Of a stretch of DNA of 15,779 nt, positions 1 through 6,812 are shown piece after piece. The position numbers and the translations under genes were made by a program. This stretch comes from CAZOIA01 sp964579675 (GTDB lineage: Bacteria > Planctomycetota > Phycisphaerae > UBA1845 > PWPN01). The notes under the pieces are model-generated. The model was not told where the DNA came from. It did not search any database and saw only the letters and a list, made by a program, of their open reading frames with translations. Each line of letters starts with the position of its first letter. The stretch's first letter is position 1. Location: contig CAZOIA010000132.1 of NCBI GenBank assembly GCA_964579675.1, positions 1 to 15,779 of the forward strand, given 5' to 3'.

Positions 1-470
1 TTGACTTAGGCTGTGGTTCGTGCGAATTGGTCCGGTACTTGGCCGGAACGTACCACCAGCGGGTAACGGGTGTGGACATTTCTTCCGACAGTTTTCCGAA
101 GGGAAGGGGCTTGCCCGATGGTGTGCGGATACGGTGCATCCGAAAAGACGCAGCCCGCCTGGATTTTGTCCGAGATAGGACTATGGACGCAGTAGTAACT
201 ATGTGGGCGTTGCATGAGATGAAGCGTCCGAGAGCGATCTTGGCCGAGGTGCTTCGGATCCTGCGGCCCGGCGGCGAGGTATTGATTGTTGATTTTCCGC
301 GAGATTCACTGGCACAAGAGCTCTGGAACGAGAACTACTACTACCCGGAAAAGGTGGAGCGGATGCTGATGAAAAGCGGGTTTGCTGAAGTTCGCGCCAA
401 GGTAATCGAGCGGGGACAGGTTATGTGGATCACGGGATCTGGCCCGAGTCAGGAATGCCCGGGACAATGA
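1..470 (+). CDS. Class I SAM-dependent methyltransferase (5' end cut by window)
   Basis: The 3' part of a UbiE/Methyltransf_11-type methyltransferase. The frame is open from base 3, and the first visible residues already form SAM motif I (DLGCGSC, bases 3-23), so the start lies outside the window. Motif II follows as VTGVDISSDSF, where the acidic residue would bind the ribose hydroxyls of SAM. Later come a WALHEM segment (the usual motif IV/post-motif region) and LRILRPGGEVLIVDF, the typical beta-strand after a PGG turn. The glycine normally ending motif I (GxGxG) is Cys here. About 155 residues are visible, near-complete for a small family member. The methyl acceptor cannot be told. Its stop overlaps an ATG at 467 (ATGA), suggesting an operon with the membrane protein downstream. 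The fold is clear; the substrate is unknown. Confidence 0.85.
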   Translation, partial: DLGCGSCELVRYLAGTYHQRVTGVDISSDSFPKGRGLPDGVRIRCIRKDAARLDFVRDRTMDAVVTMWALHEMKRPRAILAEVLRILRPGGEVLIVDFPRDSLAQELWNENYYYPEKVERMLMKSGFAEVRAKVIERGQVMWITGSGPSQECPGQ

Positions 471-511
471 AAGACGTGCGCATACCGGAGATTTCTGGAA
501 AGGGCCGGATC

Positions 512-1078
512 ATGGTCGGGAAGATTGTATTGGGAGTGCTGATTGGGGCCGGAATCGGAGCTGCGGTCGGGCACTTTGGGAAGTGTTCTTCCGGCACATG
601 TCCGCTTACCGCCAATCCATACCGCGGGGCCCTATGGGGAGCGGTATTGGGAGGTGTACTTCTCTTTGCGCTTCCACGTATGCCGAAGGGGGAACTAGAG
701 AGATCGAGCGGCGGGACGCCCGGCCGCGAAACGGTGACGGCCCCCCCCCAAGCATGTCCCTGTTCAGATCGACAGAGAGGCGGATTTCAAGACAAGAGTG
801 CTGGAGTCCGGCAGGGTTTGTCTGGTGGACCTGTTCTCCAACCGGTGTCCACCCTGTCGAGCCCTGGCGCCGATCGTCTCGTCGCTTGCCAAGGAATACG
901 CCGGCAAGGTTACTGTATGCAAGGTGAACGTAGACGAGCTTCCGGCCTTGGCGGAACGATACCGGATCATCGGAATCCCAACGGTTCTCATTATCAAAGA
1001 CGGCAAACTGGTAAAACGCCTGGTTGGATTGCATCGGGAAGCCGTGTATTCTGCCATTCTGGACAAGTTGGCCGATAA
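512..1078 (+). CDS. DUF6132-like two-helix membrane protein, C-terminus apparently out of frame
   Basis: From ATG 512 the first ~55 residues form two glycine-rich transmembrane helices (about 4-22 and 39-55) joined by a short loop with the motif KCSSGTCPLTANP (Cys25, Cys30). This matches my recollection of the small DUF6132 family, whose role is not established. ATG 512 is chosen because a GAAAGGG stretch lies about 7 bases upstream and it gives the family's short N-terminus; ATG 467 overlaps the previous stop (ATGA) and is the alternative. After about residue 78 the frame crosses nine C (741-749), and the remaining ~110 residues look like low-information translation antisense to nothing known, while a thioredoxin domain continues in another frame. 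I infer that the true product is either this membrane part alone or a membrane-thioredoxin fusion. Basic residues after helix 2 suggest the C-terminus is cytoplasmic and the Cys loop external. Confidence 0.6.
   Translation: MVGKIVLGVLIGAGIGAAVGHFGKCSSGTCPLTANPYRGALWGAVLGGVLLFALPRMPKGELERSSGGTPGRETVTAPPQACPCSDRQRGGFQDKSAGVRQGLSGGPVLQPVSTLSSPGADRLVACQGIRRQGYCMQGERRRASGLGGTIPDHRNPNGSHYQRRQTGKTPGWIASGSRVFCHSGQVGR
741..749 (+). other. Nine-C homopolymer at an apparent frame switch
   Basis: A run of nine C lies exactly where the membrane-protein frame and the thioredoxin frame would join. With eight C the two frames join into one 191-residue protein from ATG 512 to stop 1088. The counts follow directly from the sequence; whether this is an assembly error, slippage or a real mutation is not decided by the sequence. 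Confidence 0.7.
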
Positions 1079-1088
1079 GGAACAATAA
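798..1088 (+). CDS. Thioredoxin-fold protein with CPPC active site (5' part shifted in frame)
   Basis: Thioredoxin domain for thiol-disulfide exchange. Visible features: strand CLVDLF, active site RCPPCRALAP (Cys17 and Cys20 from this start; bases 846-857), strand VTVCKVNVDE, and the cis-proline loop GIPTV (Pro61). The Gly of the usual CGPC is Pro, a variant that changes redox potential in other family members. GTG 798 is the only common start codon in this frame after a stop at 735-737, yet it lies inside the first helix and has no ribosome-binding site. The open frame before it (about 750-797) reads as normal thioredoxin N-terminus (VPVQIDREADF). So the start given here is probably not real: the domain should begin upstream by reading through from the DUF6132-like frame across the C run. 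A stop is followed 4 bases later by the CoA-disulfide reductase. Confidence 0.75.
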   Translation: MLESGRVCLVDLFSNRCPPCRALAPIVSSLAKEYAGKVTVCKVNVDELPALAERYRIIGIPTVLIIKDGKLVKRLVGLHREAVYSAILDKLADKEQ

Positions 1089-1092
1089 GCTT

Positions 1093-2850
1093 ATGGCGAA
1101 AAGGATTGTCGTTGTGGGAGGCGTGGCGGGCGGGGCTTCCTTTTCCGCCCGGGCTCGCCGATTGGATGAGTCGGCGAGTATTGTGATGCTCGAACGAGGC
1201 GAACACATCTCTTTCGCGAACTGCGGGCTTCCGTACTTCGTAAGCGGCGAAATCACCAAACAAAACAAGCTGCTCGTGGAGACGCCACGGCGTTTCACCC
1301 AGCGGTTCAACGTCGATGTCCGCATCAGGAATGAGGCCCTTTCCATCGACCGGCGGGCGAGGACGGTCGAGGTCCTGGATCACGAGACGGGAGAGAGGTA
1401 TCGTCAGCCATACGACAAGTTGGTGCTTTCACCCGGGGCCGAGCCTGTGCGGCCACCGGTGGCGGGTATGGATAACCCGAGGATCCTTTCCCTTCGAACC
1501 GTAGAAGATGCCGAGAGGATTCGGGACGTCGTTGAGGAGAACGATCCGCACGACGCGGTTGTCGTGGGCGGAGGGTTTATCGGCCTGGAAATGGCGGAGA
1601 ACCTCAGCCATCTGGGAATCCGCGTCGGGCTGGTGGAAATGGCCGATCAGGTCATGCTTGCCCTGGATCGGGAGATGGCCGAGTGGGTTCATCAGCACCT
1701 TGGGCTTCGTGGTGTGGAACTCCTCCTTGGCAGCCCGGTTGACCGATTCGAGGAAGACGGGGAACACCGAGTCGTGGTTTGCGTCACCGGCGGGCGGAGG
1801 ATTCCTTGCGACCTGGTGATTTCCGCCATTGGCGTCAGGCCCGAAGCCAAACTGGCCAGGGAAGCGGGCCTGGAAATCGGTCCGCACGGCGGGATTCTCG
1901 TCAATGAGCACCTCCAGACAACGGATGAGGACATGTACGCTATAGGAGACGTTGTAGAGACACAAGACCGCATTCTTGGCGGGCCTCGACTGTTGCCGCT
2001 GGCAGGACTGGCCAACAAGCACGGGCGCTTGGCGGCCGACCACATGTTCGGCAAGCAAGTTTCGTTTCAGGGTGCTTTCGGCACGAACATTGTGCGCGTC
2101 TTCGATCTTTCCGTGGCCTCGACCGGCGCCAATGAAAAAGCTCTAAGAGCCAACGGCGTGCCTTATCAGAAATCGTACACGCATCCCGCCTCCCACGCCG
2201 GTTATTATCCCGGCGCCACGCCCATGGTCATGAAACTCATGTTTTCGCCGGACAGTGGGCGTATTCTCGGCGCTCAGGTCGTCGGTGTTGACGGCGTTGA
2301 CAAGCGGATCGACGTGCTGGCGACGGCGTTGCATGCCGGAATGAGTGTCTTTGATCTGACCAAGCTCGAACTGGCCTATGCTCCACAGTACGGTACTGGA
2401 AAGGACGCGGTCAATATCGCCGGTTATGTGGCCGGCAATATCCTTGAAGGCGACGTGGAAGTATTCCACACGGACGAACTCGACCTGCTGCTCGAAGATG
2501 GCGGGTTCTTGCTGGACGTTCGAACAGCGGGGGAATTTCATCGCGGCCACATCGAGGAAGCCACGAACATCCCAATCGATGAGATTCGCCAGCGTCTGCA
2601 TGACCTGCCGAGGGACCGGACTCTTCTCGTTTACTGTCTAACCGGCATTCGCAGCTACTATGTGTGCAGAATCCTTAAGCAACTGGGTTATCCGGCGCTG
2701 AATCTCAGCGGCGGTTACATGGTCTACTGTGCCCTGCATCCATCGAAATGCAAGGGTATTCCGGGATTGCACCGTTGGAACCGGTCCGTGGCGCTCGAGA
2801 CGTTCTGTTCAACACCGGAAGAATCGAAGATTCTCGCAAATGGGACCTGA
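1093..2850 (+). CDS. CoA-disulfide/persulfide reductase with C-terminal rhodanese domain
   Basis: A 585-residue flavoprotein of the CoADR-RHD (Npsr-like) group, which uses NAD(P)H to reduce CoA disulfide, CoA persulfide or polysulfide. Residues 5-14 form the FAD Rossmann motif (VVVGGVAGG). The FANCGLPYFVSG motif holds the redox Cys44, a single active-site Cys as in CoADR rather than a CxxxxC pair. A second Rossmann motif for NAD(P)H (VVVGGGFIGLEMAE) starts near residue 156, and the FAD-binding AIGDV lies near 283. A rhodanese domain fills about 465-545, with active-site loop CLTGIRS (Cys515). After it comes a ~40-residue tail with Cys546, Cys553 and Cys572. ATG 1093 has AAGGA about 10 bases upstream and gives a normal N-terminus. 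The gene sits 4 bases after the thioredoxin frame, consistent with a shared role in sulfane sulfur reduction. The family call is strong; the physiological substrate is uncertain. Confidence 0.93.
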   Translation: MAKRIVVVGGVAGGASFSARARRLDESASIVMLERGEHISFANCGLPYFVSGEITKQNKLLVETPRRFTQRFNVDVRIRNEALSIDRRARTVEVLDHETGERYRQPYDKLVLSPGAEPVRPPVAGMDNPRILSLRTVEDAERIRDVVEENDPHDAVVVGGGFIGLEMAENLSHLGIRVGLVEMADQVMLALDREMAEWVHQHLGLRGVELLLGSPVDRFEEDGEHRVVVCVTGGRRIPCDLVISAIGVRPEAKLAREAGLEIGPHGGILVNEHLQTTDEDMYAIGDVVETQDRILGGPRLLPLAGLANKHGRLAADHMFGKQVSFQGAFGTNIVRVFDLSVASTGANEKALRANGVPYQKSYTHPASHAGYYPGATPMVMKLMFSPDSGRILGAQVVGVDGVDKRIDVLATALHAGMSVFDLTKLELAYAPQYGTGKDAVNIAGYVAGNILEGDVEVFHTDELDLLLEDGGFLLDVRTAGEFHRGHIEEATNIPIDEIRQRLHDLPRDRTLLVYCLTGIRSYYVCRILKQLGYPALNLSGGYMVYCALHPSKCKGIPGLHRWNRSVALETFCSTPEESKILANGT

Positions 2851-2880
2851 GGCGGCGAAATCCAAGAAGGAGTAAACGTT

Positions 2881-3294
2881 ATGCCATGGATAGACAGGGA
2901 AATGTGTACGGGCTGTGAACTTTGCGTCGAGGTATGCCCGGTCAAAGCCGTTACGCTGAATGACGACGCGCTGGCGTTTATAGACGACAATCTCTGCATA
3001 CGTTGCGGCAAGTGCCACAGTGCATGTCCCCAGCAAGCCGTTCGCCACGACAGCGAAAGAATACCCCAAGACGTCGCCGCCAACCTTCAGTGGGTTCGCC
3101 GTCTGCTGGATCACTTCGAGACAGCGCCGGAACGTGCAGCATTCATGGGTCGTATGGAACGGTACTTCAACAAAGAGAAAAAGGTGATCGAAAAAAGCTT
3201 GGCGGCACTCAAAACCGTAGACGGCGACACAACGCAAAGGCTCGACGCGGCTATTCGCTCGGTATTAGAGGCACAAGATCAACAGGCAAGCTGA
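2881..3294 (+). CDS. 2[4Fe-4S] ferredoxin with helical C-terminal tail
   Basis: A 137-residue bacterial-type ferredoxin. Residues 9, 12, 15, 19 (CTGCELCVEVCP) and 39, 42, 45, 49 (CIRCGKCHSACP) are two classical CxxCxxCxxxCP cluster sites in the first 50 residues, so it should carry two [4Fe-4S] clusters. The remaining ~85 residues are charged and predicted by eye to be helical (NKEKKVIEKSLAALK), with no further Cys; this is an unusual extension for a simple ferredoxin and may be a docking arm. ATG 2881 has AAGGAG 9 bases upstream, a strong ribosome-binding site. It lies 30 bases after the reductase and 17 before the MinD-like ATPase, so it is the likely electron donor for its neighbours (inference). 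Confidence 0.92.
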   Translation: MPWIDREMCTGCELCVEVCPVKAVTLNDDALAFIDDNLCIRCGKCHSACPQQAVRHDSERIPQDVAANLQWVRRLLDHFETAPERAAFMGRMERYFNKEKKVIEKSLAALKTVDGDTTQRLDAAIRSVLEAQDQQAS

Positions 3295-3311
3295 ACATAT
3301 CGGGAAATAAA

Positions 3312-4247
3312 ATGGAACATCGGGCAAGAGAGTTAGTTGTCATCAGTGGCAAGGGTGGAACAGGAAAGACTTCTATTGTGGCATCGTTCGCCGCGTTGGC
3401 GGAGAGGGTTGTGCTGGCGGATTGCGACGTTGACGCGGCCGATTTGCACCTTGTCGTTGAGCCAAGGATCATCAAGCGGGAGGACTTCTCCGGCGGTTCG
3501 CGTGCCAGGATCATGTCCGGACATTGCACCGCCTGCGCGAAATGCGCGGAGGTCTGTCGCTTTGACGCCATCAGTTACAGCGGTCCGGGCAACGGAAAGG
3601 TGGACAAAACCTATCGAGTAAACCCGATAGCCTGCGAGGGATGCGGCGTCTGTGCCTACTTCTGTCCGGAAAACGCCATCGAATTTGCGCCGGTCGTAAA
3701 TGGGAAATGGTTTGTTTCCGAGACTCGCTGTGGGCCTATGGTGCACGCCAGGCTCGGGGTCGCCGAGGAGAACTCCGGCAAGCTTGTCACCCTCGTTCGG
3801 ACCCAGGCGGAGAACATCGCCCAGGAGCGAAATCTGGATCTGATCCTCATCGACGGCTCACCGGGCATCGGATGTCCGGTGGTCGCGTCGATCACGGGCG
3901 CAGACCTCGTCCTGGTGGTGACCGAGCCGACGTTGAGTGGGCTGCACGATCTGGAGCGAGTGTCCGACCTGACGAGACACTTCGGCATTGGGACTCTGGT
4001 ATGCATCAATAAGTCGGATCTGAACGAGGATCTTGCATCAGAGATCGAGACTCAAGCTCGCCAGCGGGGCGTGAGGATGGCGGGTAGGGTTCGTTACGAC
4101 CGGGCTGTAACTGAGGCCCAGATCAAGAAGAAGTCCGTTGTCGAATACGCCAGAAATGGAGTCGCGACAGATATCAGGCAGCTTTGGGCTGAGGTCTCGG
4201 ATGCGATAAGTCAGTTGGACTCTCCACCCGCGGAGAGCCCGTCATGA
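3312..4247 (+). CDS. MinD-superfamily P-loop ATPase with inserted 2[4Fe-4S] ferredoxin domain
   Basis: A 311-residue protein of the COG1149 type: a deviant-Walker (MinD/ParA/Nbp35-like) ATPase with a ferredoxin domain inserted after the first strands. The P-loop GKGGTGKT is at 13-20 (signature Lys14), ADCDVDAADLH follows as the switch region, and LILIDGSPG near 187-195 is Walker B. The insert holds CTACAKCAEVC (72, 75, 78, 82) and CEGCGVCAYFCP (108, 111, 114, 118). Such proteins occur, often in pairs, beside Mrp and dinitrogenase-cofactor-domain proteins, including the orp clusters of Desulfovibrio; only one copy is visible here. ATG 3312 follows the ferredoxin stop by 17 bases with only a weak ribosome-binding site, so it may rely on coupling. 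Its stop overlaps the next start (ATGA at 4244). ATP-driven metal-cluster assembly or electron transfer is the likely role (inference). Confidence 0.92.
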   Translation: MEHRARELVVISGKGGTGKTSIVASFAALAERVVLADCDVDAADLHLVVEPRIIKREDFSGGSRARIMSGHCTACAKCAEVCRFDAISYSGPGNGKVDKTYRVNPIACEGCGVCAYFCPENAIEFAPVVNGKWFVSETRCGPMVHARLGVAEENSGKLVTLVRTQAENIAQERNLDLILIDGSPGIGCPVVASITGADLVLVVTEPTLSGLHDLERVSDLTRHFGIGTLVCINKSDLNEDLASEIETQARQRGVRMAGRVRYDRAVTEAQIKKKSVVEYARNGVATDIRQLWAEVSDAISQLDSPPAESPS

Positions 4248-5077
4248 CAGACGGCTGGGCGAGAAAGTTGAATAAGGCCTGCGTGTCTTGCAGTAATGTA
4301 AGCAAACCCGAGGCACTTGCCGCCGATGCGCGCGAGACACATTCCCTTTTTGACTTCGGCACGTTGGCGGCCGGGTACGAGCGATGGTACCGCACACCGG
4401 CTGGCAAGACCTATGATCGAGAGGAAAAAGCCACTGTCCTAAAGGTGCTCCCCTCCCTTGCGCCGGGTGATCGTCTCTTGGACGTGGGTTGTGGCACAGG
4501 CCACTGGAGCCGCTTTTTCGCATCGTTGGGTTTCGAGGTGATCGGCATCGACACCTCGGCTGAAATGGTCGATGTTGCTCGCTCGCACGATTCCCCTCGA
4601 TGCCGATTCGAGATCGCGGACGCCTGCCGGCTGCCTTTTGATTGGGCCTCGTTCGATGTCGTCACCGCAATCGCGGCGTTGGAATTCATCTCGGACGCCG
4701 AGGCTGCGGTTGCCGAAATGTTCCGCTGCACGAAGCTCAACGGCAGCGTCATCATCGGCACACTCAACAAGCTGGCCCCCCTCAACCGCGAGCGTGTTGC
4801 TCGAGGTGAAGAGCCTTACGCCTCCGCCCGACTGTTTTCCCCGCAGCAGGTCCGCGCCCTGTTGGCCCAATATGGTCGGGTCCGGATGCGTGTCTCGGGG
4901 CACCAACCGGAACGCAGGTGGGCTGAGCCCCTGCGAGCGCTTCGCAGACGTTCCCTGTTGCGGGGCAGCCAACGGACCGGCGTCTTCATCGTGGCAGGGG
5001 TACGGTCAGGTTTGACCACAAGGAGACCGAATGAGCATGACACAACAAACTCGTCAGCAGCCACCGGCGGTGGATGA
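4244..5077 (+). CDS. Class I SAM-dependent methyltransferase
   Basis: A 277-residue Methyltransf_11-type protein. Motif I is RLLDVGCGTGHWSRF (Asp80, GCGTG 82-86), motif II VIGIDTSAEM near 99-108, then RFEIADACRLPF and a motif IV region FDVVTAIAALEFI. The acidic and glycine residues needed to bind SAM are all present. The N-terminal ~35 residues carry a CVSC pair before the catalytic fold, and the basic C-terminus (LRALRRRSLLRGSQR) ends in a disordered Ser/Thr/Gly tail. The start overlaps the previous stop by four bases and the end overlaps the Mrp gene by 47 bases, so it is embedded between two cluster-handling ATPases. Its substrate is unknown; a small thiol, a metal or metalloid, or a partner protein are possibilities I cannot separate. 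Confidence 0.88.
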   Translation: MTDGWARKLNKACVSCSNVSKPEALAADARETHSLFDFGTLAAGYERWYRTPAGKTYDREEKATVLKVLPSLAPGDRLLDVGCGTGHWSRFFASLGFEVIGIDTSAEMVDVARSHDSPRCRFEIADACRLPFDWASFDVVTAIAALEFISDAEAAVAEMFRCTKLNGSVIIGTLNKLAPLNRERVARGEEPYASARLFSPQQVRALLAQYGRVRMRVSGHQPERRWAEPLRALRRRSLLRGSQRTGVFIVAGVRSGLTTRRPNEHDTTNSSAATGGG

Positions 5078-6269
5078 GGCGCAGCGGCGTCGCGAGGAGC
5101 AGATACTTCAAGGCCGGATGCGGAACATCCGGCAGAAGCTTCTCGTTCTGTCCGGTAAAGGCGGGGTCGGTAAGAGCACGGTTGCCGCGAACCTGGCGGT
5201 ATCCCTGGCATCGGCAGGCAAGAGCGTCGGCCTGCTCGATATCGACGTCCACGGGCCGAGCATCCCCAAGCTCCTGGGGCTGGAGGGCCAGCAGATCGGC
5301 GTCGCCGGAGACGAGATGTTGCCCGTCCGGATGAATGACAACCTGGCCGTCATGTCGATAGGGTTTCTGCTCCAGAAAGGCACCGATGCGGTGATCTGGC
5401 GGGGACCTCGCAAGTTTCATGTGATTCGCCAGTTTCTCAAAGACGTTGCCTGGGACCGTCTCGATTATCTGGTGGTCGATTCGCCGCCCGGAACGGGTGA
5501 TGAGCCCATGTCGGTGGCCCAGCTTGTCGGCTCGCCGGCAGCGGCCGTGATCGTAACCACGCCACAAGACGTGGCCATCTCAGACGTCCGCCGCTGTGTT
5601 TCGTTCTGCAACGCCCTGTCCCTGTCAGTTGTTGGGATCCTGGAAAACATGAGCGGCTTCGTGTGCCCGAAATGCGGCGAAAGGCTGGATGTATTCAAGA
5701 CCGGTGGCGGCAAAGCCTTAGCTGATGAAATGGGAGTGCCGTTCCTTGGACAGATTCCAATCGACCCGGACATCGTCACTTCCGGCGATGCGGGAAGAGC
5801 CTTCATTGACAGGGAAACACAAAGCCCGGCCAGCGAGGCGTTTGCCGGTGTCGTACGTCTCATTCTAGAACGTCGGATACAAGCTGACACGACAATCGAA
5901 ACAGAGGATCAGCAGAAGGAGACCCACCGCATGAAGATTGCAATTCCCTTGGCCGCCGGTCGGCTGACCCCACACTTCGGGCATTGCGAAGAGTTCGCAA
6001 TAGTGGAGGTCGATGAACAGAGCAAGCAGATTCTGAACAAGTCCGCGCACAAACCACCGGCTCACGAACCGGGGGCGCTTCCGCGCTGGCTGCACGAACA
6101 GGGGGCCAACGTCATCATCGCCGGTGGAATGGGCCAACGAGCGCAGCAACTGTTCGCGCAAAATGGAATCACCGTCGTTGTCGGGGCAGCGGCGGAGGCG
6201 CCTGAACAGCTCGCATCAGCATACCTGAACGGCACGTTGCCGACGGGAGACAACATCTGTGATCACTGA
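5031..6269 (+). CDS. Mrp/Nbp35-type Fe-S carrier ATPase fused to a DIMO domain (MrpORP-like)
   Basis: A 412-residue two-domain protein. Residues ~30-285 are an Mrp/ApbC/Nbp35 ATPase: deviant P-loop GKGGVGKST 42-50, IDVHGPSIPK near 71-80, Walker B DYLVVDSPPGTGD near 145-157, and Cys212/Cys215 (VCPKCG), the CxxC that holds a bridging [4Fe-4S] cluster in this family. Residues 301-412 are a dinitrogenase iron-molybdenum cofactor biosynthesis domain (NifX/NafY/ORP-like; HFGHCEEF, IIAGGMGQRA). The same architecture is known as MrpORP in sulfate-reducing bacteria. ATG 5031 is chosen over 5037 because AAGGAG lies 6 bases upstream. It overlaps the methyltransferase by 47 bases and the thioesterase by 11. 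Likely role: ATP-dependent assembly or transfer of Fe-S or mixed-metal clusters. A well-placed ribosome-binding site and ATG also sit at the domain boundary (5931). Confidence 0.94.
   Translation: MSMTQQTRQQPPAVDEAQRRREEQILQGRMRNIRQKLLVLSGKGGVGKSTVAANLAVSLASAGKSVGLLDIDVHGPSIPKLLGLEGQQIGVAGDEMLPVRMNDNLAVMSIGFLLQKGTDAVIWRGPRKFHVIRQFLKDVAWDRLDYLVVDSPPGTGDEPMSVAQLVGSPAAAVIVTTPQDVAISDVRRCVSFCNALSLSVVGILENMSGFVCPKCGERLDVFKTGGGKALADEMGVPFLGQIPIDPDIVTSGDAGRAFIDRETQSPASEAFAGVVRLILERRIQADTTIETEDQQKETHRMKIAIPLAAGRLTPHFGHCEEFAIVEVDEQSKQILNKSAHKPPAHEPGALPRWLHEQGANVIIAGGMGQRAQQLFAQNGITVVVGAAAEAPEQLASAYLNGTLPTGDNICDH
5916..5933 (+). promoter_or_regulatory. Internal ribosome-binding site and ATG at the Mrp/DIMO junction
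   Basis: AAGGAG at 5916-5921 is followed after 9 bases by an in-frame ATG at 5931 (Met301). That ATG is the exact start of a normal stand-alone DIMO protein (MKIAIP), which would be 112 residues long. The elements are plainly visible; that ribosomes initiate here is inference. Confidence 0.6.
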
Positions 6270-6714
6270 GTCTGTTGACGTTGAACTCGACGAGATTCGC
6301 TCGCAAGCGCATTCTAACTGCGTCATTTGCAGCCCTTCAAACAGCCGGGGCCTGTCCCTGGATTTTACAGTATCTCAGGACGGCAGCGTGAAGGCACGTT
6401 TCGATTGCGATATCGCCTTCGAAGGCTATGCGGGATTCTTACATGGTGGAGTGATTGCATCGCTTCTGGACGGTGCGATGACGAACTGCATGTTCGCTCA
6501 TGGTTGCCCAGTCGTGACGGCGGAGCTGAACGTACGTTTTCGGCACCCTGTCATCACCGGCCGGGCTGCAACGGTGCGTGCCTGGATTGACGAGTCATCA
6601 CCACCTCTGTACCGGTTGAAGGCGGAGGTTGTGCAGGCTGAGCAGGTCAAGGCCACCGCCTGTGGTACGTTCATGGACCAGCGCCGCATGGCGGAAGGAA
6701 ACCGGGTGTTCTGA
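6259..6714 (+). CDS. PaaI-family hotdog-fold thioesterase
   Basis: A 151-residue single hotdog-fold protein. The family signature is GYAGFLHGGVIASLLDGAM (about 56-74): His62-Gly-Gly followed by Asp71 in the long helix, the residue that usually activates water in PaaI-type acyl-CoA thioesterases. The N-terminal NCVIC segment followed by a GL pair matches the common CxxC-like lead-in of this family. Strands VVTAELNVRF and YRLKAEVVQ complete the fold. The GTG at 6259 overlaps the Mrp-DIMO stop by 11 bases and has GGGAG about 10 bases upstream, so it looks translationally coupled. It probably hydrolyses a CoA or other thioester; given the CoA-disulfide reductase in the same run, a CoA-linked substrate is plausible but not shown. 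Confidence 0.9.
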   Translation: MITESVDVELDEIRSQAHSNCVICSPSNSRGLSLDFTVSQDGSVKARFDCDIAFEGYAGFLHGGVIASLLDGAMTNCMFAHGCPVVTAELNVRFRHPVITGRAATVRAWIDESSPPLYRLKAEVVQAEQVKATACGTFMDQRRMAEGNRVF

Positions 6715-6809
6715 TGGATCACAGCAGACGAATCGCGGTACCGGCTCAAAGCGGGGTTGGCGGTGGGCTGTCAGCGGCTCAGAAGGACCGGGGATTCGAG
6801 GTTCCATAG
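6714..6809 (+). CDS. Possible 31-residue coupled small ORF
   Basis: An ATG at 6714 overlaps the thioesterase stop (TGATG) and opens a 31-codon frame ending in TAG at 6807-6809, filling the gap before the Nudix gene. The translated start (RRIAVPAQSGVGGGLSA) faintly resembles the first strand and loop of DIMO proteins, but the diagnostic HFG motif is absent. No ribosome-binding site beyond coupling. It may be a remnant, a leader ORF or chance. Confidence 0.25.
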   Translation: MDHSRRIAVPAQSGVGGGLSAAQKDRGFEVP

Positions 6810-6812
6810 GCA

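Noticed and set aside
606..1383. Long - strand frames opposite the thioredoxin and reductase (606-1346, 994-1383)
   Set aside because: Composition typical of GC-rich antisense frames and no recognisable motifs; the + strand carries well-supported proteins.
5037..5039. Second ATG as the start of the Mrp-DIMO gene
   Set aside because: ATG 5031 has better spacing to AAGGAG at 5019-5024; the two differ by only two residues.
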